NCBI RefSeq assembly: GCF_000189635.1
Contig: NW_002476559.1
Span: 372,001-436,000 of the forward strand
Direction of reading: 5' to 3'
Length of the DNA stretch: 64,000 nucleotides
DNA from: Tetrahymena thermophila SB210
Taxonomy: Eukaryota; Ciliophora; Oligohymenophorea; Hymenostomatida; Tetrahymenidae
The stretch's first letter is position 1, and the number at the start of each line of letters is the position of its first letter. The translations under genes were made by a program, and so were the position numbers. The notes beneath the pieces are model-generated. The model worked only from the letters and a program-made list of their open reading frames with translations, was not told the origin of the DNA and made no database searches. Shown one piece after another: positions 10,857-23,120 of this stretch.

Positions 10857-13800
10857 ATGATTTAATAACAAAATAATAATTTTAATAAATTAGAAGATGT
10901 ACTGAATATTGCTTTTACAATTATTTATCTAAAACCTTTTTTTTATTAAAAAAAGTTTCTAAAATCTAACTTAAGTTAATAAAATAATATTAGTTTGTCA
11001 TTAAGGTATCATTCTATCATTCTATCTATTTATCTATCTTTAGATTTTTGGATTTTTTTAAATTTATTTATCTTTTTTTAAAAATGTTTTAAATTGTAAA
11101 GTTTTTTATTTATTTTTATTTTAATTGGAATAGCTTTTTCTTAAAATGATCTTTTATTTTAATTTATGAAACTCTTTATTAAAAAATAGGAATTAAAATG
11201 TTTCAATCAAAGAAATTGCTTTAATTAACCTCTCTTTATAAAAATGCAAGGAAATTTAAACACTAAATATTTCGCTTATGTAAAACAATTATTGTTCATT
11301 CATTAAATTTAAAAAATTTTAATGTATTTATTAATTAGAAACGGCAATATCAATGATTAATAGATCATTTAATTATTCAATAATTTGCACGAACTGAACA
11401 ATTTAAGTAATTTAGGCTTAAACTTCAAGTAAAATTATTTTTATATTTTTTTTAATACTTGAATGTAGATATTTTACTGAATGAATGAATGTGTTTATTT
11501 ATTTGCTTCAAAATTAACTTTGCAATAAAAATAATTTAGTATTAGTTTAAATATATTTATATAAAAATAGCTATAATAATATTAGTGAACAGGGCTTAAA
11601 TACAATAGGATAATTTTTACAAAAGTCTAACAATATTTCAACTCTAAAGCTTTGTTTCACGTAAATAAAATAATTGTTAATCTTCTTTTTTATTTTATAA
11701 TCCCTAATTAATTAAAAGAGAAAACAGCATTGCAGAAGATAATTTTTCTGAATTAGTCAAAGCTCTTAAGTAGCTAACTAATATTTAGCACCTTGAACTT
11801 GAGTTTGGGTACAATATATTTTTATTTTTAGTTTTTTAATTAATACTTTGAAAAGTATTTAATTTATTTCAAAACTTTAATAGATTAAATGAGTTAAGTC
11901 TCTCAGGAGTTAAATAACTTGCCGAAGGATTAAATAAGTGTTAAAGCTTAAAACATTTAAAAGTTTGGCTTCAGTAAAATTATTATTTTTCTAATAATAT
12001 TTTTTATTTGAGTATTTATTTTAATCAAAATTAATTATTTTAATTTATGAAATTAATTTGAAATTAAAATAGCCAAAATTCATTAGGAAGTGATGGAGCT
12101 GAAGTAATAATTTAAGCAATAAGTGAATGCTAAAATCTTACAAATTTGGAATTAAATTTATTGTAAATTTAATCATTTAAATTTATTTAACTTATTGAAT
12201 CAGCTTTAATTTTAATATTTAAAAAATATGAACTAAGCTAAAACGATATTGGGGATTAAGCAATTTCTAGCCTAAAAACAATTTTGAACAAATGCACTAA
12301 ACTTACAGCAGTTGACATTGTTTTATCGTAAATTAAAATTAAAAAATAATTATAAATAATTTTTTATCATAAAATAAATATCAAATTTTTAATATATTTC
12401 TTATAAATTCTAAGTGATAATAAAATAAGTCATGTAGGAGCATCAGCTATAGGTGAAGGCTTACAATACTGCTAGAACCTATAAAGTTTAGAGCTATACT
12501 TACAGTTAACTGTTTACTTATTTAGATAATTTTTTTATGAAAATTAAAATATTCAATAATATTCTATTATATAATAAATAAAATTAAACATAATTTAAAA
12601 GTGAGAATATTATCTCAGAAATAGACAATGATGATAGCAGTGATTAAGTGGCTATAAATTTAGGCTTAGGAATTGGCTACCTCTAAAATATGACAAAGCT
12701 TATATTATTTCTATAGTAAAAATTAAATTTAATAATCTTTTAAAATTGTATATTATGTGAAGAAAATAAAATATATAAAATGTATTATTAGTTCAAAGAG
12801 TTCAATTAATCTTTTTTATAAAAAAAAGCAAAAATAAAATAGGAAACAAAGGAGCTAAAGCTTTAGGTGAAGGTTTAAGCAGATGTTCAAATCTAATTGA
12901 TTCAGATATCAATTTGTTGTAACTTCAATTTATTTGATCTTTCTTTCTTATTTAATAATCAATCAATTTTTTTTTTTAAATTTGTTGCAAATATCGCTGC
13001 ATATCAATCAATAAATTATTATTATTCCAACTTATTTAAATAATTAATTAGCCATAATCATATTGGAGACGAGGGAGTAACTAGTATAGGATAAGGTCTA
13101 AGCAAATGTAGCAAGCTTACAACTTTAAAACTTGTTTTATCGTACATTTGTTTAAAAAACATTTATCATTAATTAAAATTAATCATTTTATAATTAATTC
13201 TGCATAATCTAAATTAAGGGAAAATAAAATAAGTGACATAGGTGTTACTGCTGTTGGTTAAGGCTTAATTTAATGTTAAAATCTGACAAATTTATATATT
13301 TTTTTGTAATTATAATTTTTATAATTTTTTTTTAATTAAATTTTTCACTTAAATTAAATAAGCTAAAATTAAAATCTAAGTGAAGGAATAACTAAATTAG
13401 GATTCGAATATAGCTAGTGCACAAAGCTTAATGCTCTTACACTTCATTTTTCGTAAGAGTTTAAATTTCAAATATCAAATGAAACATTAAAAAATTTTTT
13501 TTATTATGAATTTAAAAGGGGAAATTAAATAGATTGTCAAGGAATAATGCCATTAAAAGAATGGTTTAGAAATTGTTAAGATCTCAAAAAAATAAATATA
13601 TATTTATAGTAATAAAATTAGTTTATGATTTATTTTTTAAGATTATTTTAATCATCATCATTCTTGTCATTCCTAAATATTAATTTTAATAACTAAACAA
13701 ATAAAATATTAACTTAAAAAATTAATTTAAATATTTTAAGCGAAAATTAAATTAAAGACGATGGAGCTATTATCATTGGGACAGGATTGAGCTTTTGTCA

Positions 13801-14508
13801 TTAACTTACAGATTTAGAAGTTATTTTGTGGTATTTATTATTACTAAAAATATTTTAGTTTTTTTCTTTATAATTTAAATGAAATCATAAAGAAAATAAT
13901 TAATAAAATTTAAATAAATTTTTTTTTTTGTAAATAAATAAATAAAAATAGGGATAATTAGATTCAAGATTTAGGTGTTAAAGCTCTACGCGAAGGATTA
14001 GAAAAATGTATAAATCTCTAAGTTTTAAAGCTAAACTTAATGTATTTTTTTGACTTTTAAATGATTTTTAAATACATTTTTCAGATTATAATCTAAATGA
14101 TAATTAATTAAAATATTTAAATTATTTTTGTTTGATAGCTATAATGATTTTAGTAATGAAGAAGGATAAAAAATAGGAGTTACTTTAAGTAAACTGCCAT
14201 TTTTATTTACTTTGAAAATCGTCTTTTTGTAAATAAGAAGCTACTTTGGATACTAAAAAAAGATTTTAACATTTTTATTATAATTAATTAATTAGTCAAG
14301 ATGAAATGTTTTTCAAATCACTAGAATTTCTTAATTGCAAAAATATTAAAATGCTGGTTATGAATGCAAGGTATTTTTTTAAATTTGAAAACATTTATTC
14401 TATCTTTTATATAATAGCTTTTGTGCGACTTACAGATAAAGGGTAAATCACAAACGACAATCCTTAAAAATAAGGAGGCTTGTTAACTTGAACAATATCT
14501 TAAGTTGA
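10857..14508 (+). CDS. Leucine-rich-repeat protein (ribonuclease-inhibitor-like), 20 exons
   Basis: Exons: 10857-11005, 11190-11279, 11339-11428, 11571-11660, 11719-11808, 11884-11973, 12073-12162, 12238-12327, 12415-12504, 12602-12715, 12829-12918, 13052-13141, 13219-13305, 13363-13452, 13519-13608, 13741-13830, 13952-14041, 14139-14228, 14296-14370, 14418-14508. The total is 622 codons (621 aa). Every junction is phase 2 and the frame closes on TGA. Each internal exon encodes one LRR of about 30 residues with the pattern N-x-I-(S/G)-D-x-G-(A/V)-x-x-(L/I)-G-(E/Q)-G-L-x-x-C-x-N-L-x-x-L-x-L, the ribonuclease-inhibitor/RNI-like class. One exon has an 8-residue insertion and one is a codon short. 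The C-terminus (KRQSLKIRRLVNLNNILS) is a basic tail that I recall from large ciliate LRR families. No kinase or F-box is attached. It is likely a protein-interaction scaffold; the partner is unknown. Confidence 0.82.
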
Positions 14509-15265
14509 TTTCTCATTAAATATATTTTAAATGATTAAAATAAATTTTGTGCATTATTTATTTTAATTTTATAGAAAACATTAAAAATTGACTAAGTAAC
14601 TAAGTTATTTAATTTTAGAGATTCAATTACTTATCTATAATTTATAAAAGTTAGCACTTTACAATTAAAAATTAATAATTGATTTATTAATTGATTTGCT
14701 TTTTAAATTTTTTTTTTTTCTAAAGAATAATTAAACATATAAATTAACAAAAATTATTTATTGTCTTCATTTAATTTGTTAGAAATTTATTTTTTATAAT
14801 TAAGTATGAAACAATATTTTAGTGGGGATAATTTTTGTTTTTAAAATTTGAAAGAAAAAACTGTTTTATTTTTGATTTAGATGTTTTAATTTTAATTATC
14901 ATAAATAAATTTTTGTTAATTTCCTCCTTATATTAATTATTTAAACATTTATACAACTAAACACTAGAAAACTATTTAACTAATTTTTAATTAATTTTAT
15001 TTTCATTTAAATTGTATACTGACTGACTTATCTATTGAATTATTATACTTCTTCCTTTCAACATCTAGAATAATTTGAATAGAATTTTTTTTAAAAACTC
15101 TTCTTGTGTTTAATTAAGTTCGATTAAATTGCAAAAAAATATTATTTGAAATAATATACTAAATATATATTGAATTTCATAAAATATTCTTGATAAATAA
15201 AAGTAAAGCATAAAACGCTAGTAGAATTAAGAATAAGAAATAACAATTACTATTAACTACAAATT
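14509..15265. other. Intergenic region upstream of membrane-protein copy 1
   Basis: AT-rich spacer. From about 14940 it resembles the region upstream of copy 2 (about 18520 on), so it is the left part of the segmental duplication. No gene seen. Confidence 0.55.
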
Positions 15266-17848
15266 ATGCTAGCTTCTTTGAACAAAATAGATATATTTGG
15301 TAGCTAAATTTTCTTAAGATTTAATGGAGAATCTACTTACAAACCTAAATTAGGATCGACAGTAACACTTTCAATAATTGGCATAATATCATTTCGCTTC
15401 ATTTCAATACTTTTGAGTATTTCAAAAAGGACAGACCCAACTGTAATATACAGTGAACGATAAGTGGATAATCCTGCTTAGTTTATTGCAACTAGCACGA
15501 GTTTTCCATTAGCATTTGCTATGGAAGATCCTGTCACTAGAAACTACTACATTGATGAAAGTATTTATACAGTTTAAGCCTAACTTTAGCAAAAATACTT
15601 AGTATTTAATAATCAAACTTAGTAATATGATACTGTTTGGGATAACAGAGAAATTAAAGTATAAGCATGCACAAAGGAAAACTTTTAAAATCCTGAAAAT
15701 GCAGACTATTACTTGTAATAGAATTACACAAATATGTATTGCTTTTCTCCAGATGAGTAGCTATCAATTTAAGGAGACTTCCCTTCTCCTACATTTTAGT
15801 AAATTTATTTTGTAGTATAGCAATGTTAAACTAATTGCAAATCAGAAGATGAGATAAACTATTATTTGCTTAAAAGTGGATTCGGAATGCAACTTTCTGA
15901 TTCTTATGTAGATCCTACCATTAAAAGCAATCCTTTCAAAATATATTCAAGAGATATGTATTGGCCAACTAGTGTTAATTTACCTTAAGATATTATTATA
16001 TTTTTAAGAAACAATTATGTATATAGCGATTTTGGGTGGATCTCTTCTGATATTTAAGTTTAGAATTACCCTTCATATAGCTTTTATGAAAATTTTGTAA
16101 ATTATTCTTCAATTAAATTTACTATTTTTTTTTAAAAAAATAAGAGTCTTTAAAAATCGTTCTTTTATTTATCAATGATTTATTTTACCATTTTTATTCA
16201 TAATCTAAATTATTAAAAGGTTTATCCACCTAATTTTCAGAGCTACTTTTTTAGTGCTACCTTTAGATTTGAGAAATAAAAAGAAGGAGTTTATCAAAGA
16301 AGCTATTCAAAACTTACAGACATTTTATCTTAAATTGGTGGTTTTTCACAGTCTCTCTTAGCGATAGGATTTATCATTTGTTCAAATTTTTCTTAGCTTT
16401 AGCTTAATTAACAAATGGTCAATTCTGTATTTAATTACGATGATAAGGAAGAAAATAATCAAGAAAATAACATGAATGAAATTCAAAAATCTATGAATAT
16501 TCAAAAAGATTAAATACCTAACTAAAACTTAAATATGGGAAAAGAAAATACAATTTTTGAGAAAATAAATGAAAGTTAATTTAATTAGAATAAAGCAGAT
16601 GACCTTCAAACCAATGTTTAACTCGTAAACAAAATGAATGAAGACATGATGATTTCATAAAAAATGAAATTTTAATAAGGATTACAAAATAGTTAATATT
16701 AAAGTAAAATAAAATAGCAGAAAACAACTTAAAAGTAAGAAAATACAAATAATAATAATATAAATCAGCAGGAAATACTCAACTCAATTTTAATCGAGCA
16801 AATAGAAGTAGAAAAAAACGGAACTAAATTTTTTGGGCTCGATAAAAATTAATAAATAATTTAAGATAAATTCTATCATGAAAAGTAGAAGCTCTATGAG
16901 AAGTAGCAGAAATTGATAGAAAATCGCTTCGATGAGCTAATGTCGAAGTAAACAAAAAGTATGAAATTAAGTATTTGGGAATACTTCAAATCAGTCATTT
17001 ATCCTTGTGGATACTTGAAAGACAAAAAAAAGATTATCAGCTATAGCATAGATAAACTTTATTACAATCTAGATATCATGAACATCCTTAAGAGACTTAT
17101 TGAAGTAGAAAAGCTTAAGAGACTACTCCTTAATTCAGATTAAATTAAGTTATTTGATTATTTACCAAAACCCACTATTAATCCCTATTTGATTTTGAAA
17201 AACGCTGCCAATCAAAATGTTTCAAAAAGCTAAGAAGTAGATTTACTTTATTAAGACAATCGCTCTGAATTCTAGAGAGTGAAAGATGCTTTCGAAGCAT
17301 ATAAAAATATTTAAGCAAGACAAGAGCATAGTTTGCTTGATTAAAAAATAATAGAAATGCTCGATCCTAACTTAGTTTCAGTTTTTAATGTATAGAGTAA
17401 TATGAATAATAGCAAAAACAATTTTGATATATTAAATTCTCCAAACTAAATAAAATAAAGCATATTTTAATCAAAAATTGTCACATAAGATGCTTTTTAG
17501 TCAAATAGAAATACTTTAATATAGAAAGATATGACAGCTGCTCAACTAAATTCTGAAGAAGTATCTCAAATAAGGACATGTAACTCTCCAGATTTGTTAG
17601 AATCTTCTAGAATAGCTCAATAGAATTTAGATGCCAATATCTCATAGTATTGTTAAGTCGATGAAGTAAAAGAAACGATCAATAAATAGGATTAATAAAA
17701 TAATGTTAGTATTAGCAATTAAACTCCATTACATGATAAAACATTTTAAGAAGAAATAGCATCAGAAGAAAAATACGAAGTAGCAATGCAGAAGCTTGAG
17801 CCTTTCGAAAATTAAAAAATGTGTGAAATGAGCTTTACAAAATTATGA
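15266..17848 (+). CDS. Ciliate-specific transmembrane protein, tandem copy 1
   Basis: Two exons, 15266-16096 and 16220-17848, 820 codons (819 aa), TGA stop. The N-terminal pattern (KIDIFGSQIFLRFNGES followed by a TYKPKLGS segment) leads into one hydrophobic helix at about residues 36-57. A large, probably extracytoplasmic, region follows with several Cys. A second hydrophobic helix (LLAIGFIICSNFSQL) lies after the intron at about 315-335, then a long Gln/Asn-rich, coiled-coil cytoplasmic tail with a conserved WEYFKSVIYPCGYLKDKKK block. I recall this layout as a highly expanded family of 'transmembrane protein, putative' genes in Tetrahymena-group ciliates; no biochemical function is known to me. 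The intron (123 nt) is a multiple of three and lacks in-frame TGA, so it could be misread as coding. Its acceptor and donor are conserved in copy 2, while the intron body diverges. Confidence 0.8.
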
Positions 17849-18830
17849 AAATATAAATAGTTAGTTTTAAATAAAATTGAAATTTTGTAACTTTCTATAC
17901 ATATATCTATCTACAAAATATGTATATTTCCACGTAAATAAAAATTTTCTAATTATCTATTTTTCTTTTTTTGTTTGTTTTTGCACTAATTTCCTAAATT
18001 TCAAAGTTATAAAATTAATTTCTATTTAAATATTTATTTAAACTGTATTATTATAAATGTTTTATAATCTTTGAAAGATTTTATTCATATTAAATAATCT
18101 AAATAAAGATTCATATAATTGATATATATGGATCACAAAAATAAAGAGATAGTAAAATTTTTTGAATATATATCAAATTCTAATTTTAACATAGTGTTGA
18201 TACCAATATTATTAATGTAATATTTCAATAATAATTTTTAAAATTTTTATTCAGAAAAATAAAGATGTTTATATTTAATATTTTTTAATTCGTTAGCTTT
18301 TTAAAAAAATTATTCACAGTTGATAGTATGTATTAGCAGTATATATTTATTTTGAATTCACTGAATTAACAAAATTTGTGGATTAGTTATTAAAAAGTTA
18401 ACTCGTCCCTTACTCTGATAATTAAAAATAACTTTTATTTTAGATGTTTTATCATTTACATTTTTGAATATAAAAATTATCCCAAATAACTTTTTGTAAA
18501 TTTGCTCGCTTAAATTACTGAAACATTTATTTAAAAAAACATATGAAAAATAATTTAACTTTACTTAAATGAATTTTATTTTCATTCAAATAGCGTACTG
18601 ATCGATTGAATTATTATCATTTTTTCATTAAAATAAGAATAACTCACATAGAATTTTATTTTTTATAAACTTTTCATGTATTTAGATAATTTTGATTTAA
18701 AAGAAATACTGATTTGAAATAATTTACAAAATATATATTTAATTAATTTCATAAATAAAAGAAAAGTAAAAATTCTAGTAGAATTAAGGATAAGAAACAA
18801 CACTTACTATCTATCTATCAACTATAAATT
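17849..18830. other. Spacer between the two membrane-protein copies
   Basis: AT-rich. The first part (to about 18035) matches the 3' flank of copy 2, and the last part (from about 18515) matches the 5' flank of copy 1. The middle is unique. No gene seen. Confidence 0.55.
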
Positions 18831-21529
18831 ATGTTAGCTTCATTGAACAAAATAGATATATTTGGAAGCTAAATTTTCTTAAGATTTAATGGAGAATCTA
18901 CTTACAAATCTAAATTAGGATCGACAGTAACACTTTCAATAATTGGTATCATATTATTTCGCTTTGTTTCAATACTTTTGAGTGTTTCATAAAGGACAGA
19001 CCCAACTGTAATATACAGTGAACGATAAGTGGATAACCCTGCTTAGTTTATTGCAACTAGTACTAGCTTTCCATTAGCATTTGGTATGGAAGATCCTGTG
19101 ACTTATAATTACTACATTGATGAAAGTATTTATATAATTAAAGCATAACTTTAGCAAAAATACTTAGTATTTAATAATCAAACTTAGTAATATGATACAG
19201 TTTGGGATAATAGAGATATTAAAGTGTAAGCATGCACAAAGGATAACTTTTAAAATCCTGAAAATGCAGACTATTACTTGAAATTGAATTACACAAATAT
19301 GTACTGCTTTTCTCCTGATGAATAGCTATCAATTTAAGGAGATTTCCCTTCTCCTGTATTTTAGCAAATTTAGTTTGTTGTATAGGAATGTTAAACAAAT
19401 TGTAAATCAAAAGAAGAGATAAACTATTATTTGCTTAAAAGTGGATTCGCAATGCAAATTTCTGATTCTTATGTTGATCCCACCATTAAAAGCAATCCTT
19501 TCAAGATCTATTCAAGAGATATGTATTGGCCAACTAGTGTTAATTTACCTAAAGATGTTATTATATATTTAAGAAACAATTATGTATATAGCGATTTTGG
19601 GTGGATCTCTTCTGATATTTAAGTTTAGAAATTCCCTTCATATAGCTTTTATGAGAGTTATGTAAATTAATCTCAATTAAATTTACTATTTATACTTTTT
19701 AACAAAAATTAAGTCTTTTAAAACCATTCATATATTTATCTATTATTTTAACGTTTTATTCATAATCTAAATTATTAAAAGGTTTACCCACCCAACTTTC
19801 AGAGTTACTTTTTTAGTGCTACCTTTAAATTTGAGAAATAAAAAGAAGGAGTTTATCAAAGAAGCTATTCAAAACTTACAGACATCTTATCTTAAATTGG
19901 TGGTTTTTCACAGTCTCTGTTTGCGATAGGATTTATAATTTGTTCAAATTTTTCTTAGCTTTAGCTTAATTAATAAATGGTCAATTCTGTATTTAATTAC
20001 GATGATAAAGAAGAAAACAATCAAGAAAACAACATAAATGAAATTCGAAAATCTATGTATGTTTAAAAAGATTAAATACTTAACTAGAACTTAAATTTGG
20101 GAAAAGAAAATACAATTTTTGAGAAAATAAATGAAAGTTAATTTAATCAGAATAGAGCAGATGACCTTCAAACCAATGTTTAACTCGTAAACAAAATGAA
20201 CGAAGAAATGAAGATTTCATAAAAAATTAAATTTTAATAAGGATTACTAAACAGTCAAAGTTAAAGCAAAATAAAATAGCAGAAAACAACTTAAAAGTAA
20301 GAAAATACAAATAATAATAATATAAATCAGCAGGAAATACTCAACTCAATTTTAATCGAGTAAATAGAAGTTGAAAAAAACGGAACTAAATTTTTTGGAC
20401 TCGATAAAAATTAATAAAGANNNNNNNNNNNNNNNNNNNNNNNNNNNNNNNNNNNNNNNNNNNNNNNNNNNNNNNNNNNNNNNNNNNNNNNNNNNNNNNN
20501 NNNNNNNNNNNNNNNNNNNNAAATTAATAAATAATTTAAGATAAATTCTATCATGAAAAGTAGAAGCTCTATGAGAAGTAGCAGAAATTGATAGAAAATC
20601 GTTTCGACGAGCTGATGTCCAAGTAAACAAAAAGTATGAAATTAAGTATTTGGGAATACTTCAAATCAGTCATTTATCCTTGCGGATATTTAAAAGATAA
20701 AAAAAAGATTATCAATTACAGCATAGATAAACTTTATTACAATCTTGATATCATGCACATCCTTAAGAGACTTATTGAAGTAGAAAAGCTTAAGAGACTA
20801 CTCCTTAATTCAGATTAAATTAAATTATTTGATTATTTACCAAAACCCACTATTCATGCTGATTTGATTTTGAAAAACGCAGCCAATCAAAATGTTTCAA
20901 AAAGCAAAGAAATAGATTTACTTTATTAAGACAATCGTTCTGAGTTCTAGAGAGTGAAAGATGCTTTCGAAGCATATAAAAATATTTAATCAAGACAAGA
21001 GCATAGTTTGCTTGATTAAAAAATAATAGAAATGCTTGATCCTAACTTAGTTTCAGTTTTTAATGTATAGAGTAACATGAATAATAGCAAAAACAATATT
21101 GATTTACTAAACCCTCCAAGCTAAATAAAATAAAGCATATATTAATCAAAAATTATAACATAAGAAGCTTTTTAGTCAAATAGAAATACATTAATATAGA
21201 AAGATATGGCAGCTGTTCAACTTAATTCTGAAGAAGTATCTCAAATAAGGACATGTAACTCTCCAGATTTATTAGTATTAGAATCTTGTAGAATAGCTCA
21301 ATAGAATTTAGATGCCAACATCTCATAGAGTTGTTAAGTCGATGAAGTAAAAGAAACGATCAATAAATAGGATTAGTAAAATAATGTTAGTATTAACAAT
21401 CAAACTTAACTACATGAAAAAACAATTTTAGAAGAAATAGCATAAGAAGATAAATACGAAGTAGCGATGCAGAAGTTTGAACCTTTCGAAAATTAAAAAA
21501 TGTGTGAAATGAGCTTTACCAAATTATGA
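18831..21529 (+). CDS. Ciliate-specific transmembrane protein, tandem copy 2 (contains assembly gap)
   Basis: Exons 18831-19661 and 19782-21529, the second interrupted by 100 N at 20421-20520. Exon 1 is exactly the length of copy 1's exon 1 (831 nt). The protein has the same two hydrophobic helices, Cys-containing ectodomain and Gln/Asn-rich coiled-coil tail, and the same C-terminal ...MCEMSFTKL. Most differences from copy 1 are single substitutions, plus a two-codon insertion near 21270. The intron is 120 nt with the same boundaries. Before the gap the tail is in the same frame as copy 1; after the gap it resumes within a few bases of where it stopped. The gene is probably intact and the gap an assembly artefact. 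Function is unknown, as for copy 1. Confidence 0.75.
20421..20520. other. Assembly gap of 100 N
   Basis: Exactly 100 N, a placeholder of unknown size. The flanks overlap each other (aaattaataaa occurs on both sides), and copy 1 has no additional sequence at this point. Confidence 0.95.
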
Positions 21530-23120
21530 AAATCTTTTTTTAATGACATAAATATTTGTGAATCATATTGGAATTTAGTAATTTTTAATCCATTATTTTA
21601 TCTCTATATGTATCTACATATTATATGTTCACTTAAATAACAAATGTTTAATTTTCTTTTTTTGATTTTATTGCTTGTTTTTGCACTCATTACCTAAATT
21701 TCAAAGCTGAAAAATTAATTTCTATTTAATTATGTATGAGTTGAATGAATTAATATAAAAAAGGTAAAATGAAAACTCCAAAAAAGCAATAACTTTAAAA
21801 TAGGAATCTGAAGTATAAATGAACTTAGATGAAGCACATAAAATTAATTTGATTTTATCAAAATTTAAATTTTTTCTAAGTAAAATTACATAAATCATTC
21901 ACAAGTAAATAATAAAATAGTTTGAGTATTATTATAATTATTTTTACTTTTTTGTTTGATATTACTATGAATTACTAACTAAGGAATTGTTTTTATCATT
22001 CCATTAATATTGTATGGTTTATTTTTTTTTAATAATAAATTATTTTCTAAAAACATATTTTCATTTCTAATTAGCAAAACCTAATAAAGTGAAAAGTAAT
22101 CAATAAGGATTAAATATTTTAATATAGAAATAATATTTATTTATTATCTGTTTATTTCACTTAAAGAAAATCATCTATCGATCCATCCATCCATCGCACA
22201 ATATTAAAAAATAACTAAAGTCAATTTTTATTTATGAATGTAATAAATTTATTTTGAGAAGAAGTATTATTATGAATAATTTATTATTCTAAATTGAAAT
22301 AATCTTTCATTATTTTAATTAATTAATTTTCTCAAAATAATAGAGCAAATAAATATACTTTTACATTTATTATAATTTAAATTTGAATTTTATCAATTAA
22401 TTTAACAGAATTAATTAATTAATTTATATAAATCTGCAGTAGAAATAAGAAAATCAACTTTTTGCAATCTTTAATTATTTATTTATTTATTTTTTAACAT
22501 ATTTGTTTTTTGCTTTCATATTGAAGCTCTTTTTGAAAGTAAGAGAAGGATTTGTTGAAAAATAAATTAGGTATTTCTTCTTAAAACTTATTTTTGGATG
22601 ATAAAATAAATATTATAAAAGCTTATTTCTTAATATATCTTATTTTTGCTTTTAAAATAAATATACGGCAAAAATGTGTAGAAGCAGAAATCATCAAAAA
22701 GGATTGATTAGTGGTTTATATAAAAGTTAGAAATTAGATAATTAATTTGATAGGGCATTGTTAGACGGAGTGCAAGCAATGAGTTCTAATAATTCTTTTT
22801 AAGATGTGAAATGAATGAATGAAATTAATAAAAATAAAAGTGTAGGAGTGAGAGTTCTATTATTTTATATTGAAAAACTTAAATAAAAAAATCCAATCAT
22901 AGAGTCTATCAAAAGGTAAAGAAAAAAAGAAAATTAGAAATTCATCTGAGAAGAAAATAAAGTAAAGGATAAATAGATACCAATAAAGGACAGAAATAGG
23001 CAATTTTTCTTTATACGCGAAGACCTTTAAGGATAGTTGAGTAAAATTACAAGCAGATAGAGGCCAACAGAAAGCAGGAGCATTTATTTCCAAATTTATT
23101 TTTGATTTAAGAGCTTAGAA
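21530..23120. other. Intergenic region between membrane-protein copy 2 and the CXC gene
   Basis: AT-rich; the first 200 nt are duplicated 3' flank. A small open frame at 22674-22814 (46 codons, beginning MCRSRNHQKG, less AT-biased than its surroundings) could be a micro-ORF or an unrecognised upstream exon. I have no supporting homology. The remainder shows nothing. Confidence 0.4.

Larger units (their letters stand above)
14940..21735. repeat. Direct segmental duplication carrying the transmembrane-protein gene
   Basis: Left copy about 14940-18035 and right copy about 18515-21735; start codons are 3565 nt apart. Coding exons are nearly identical, while introns and flanks are more diverged. 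Confidence 0.8.
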
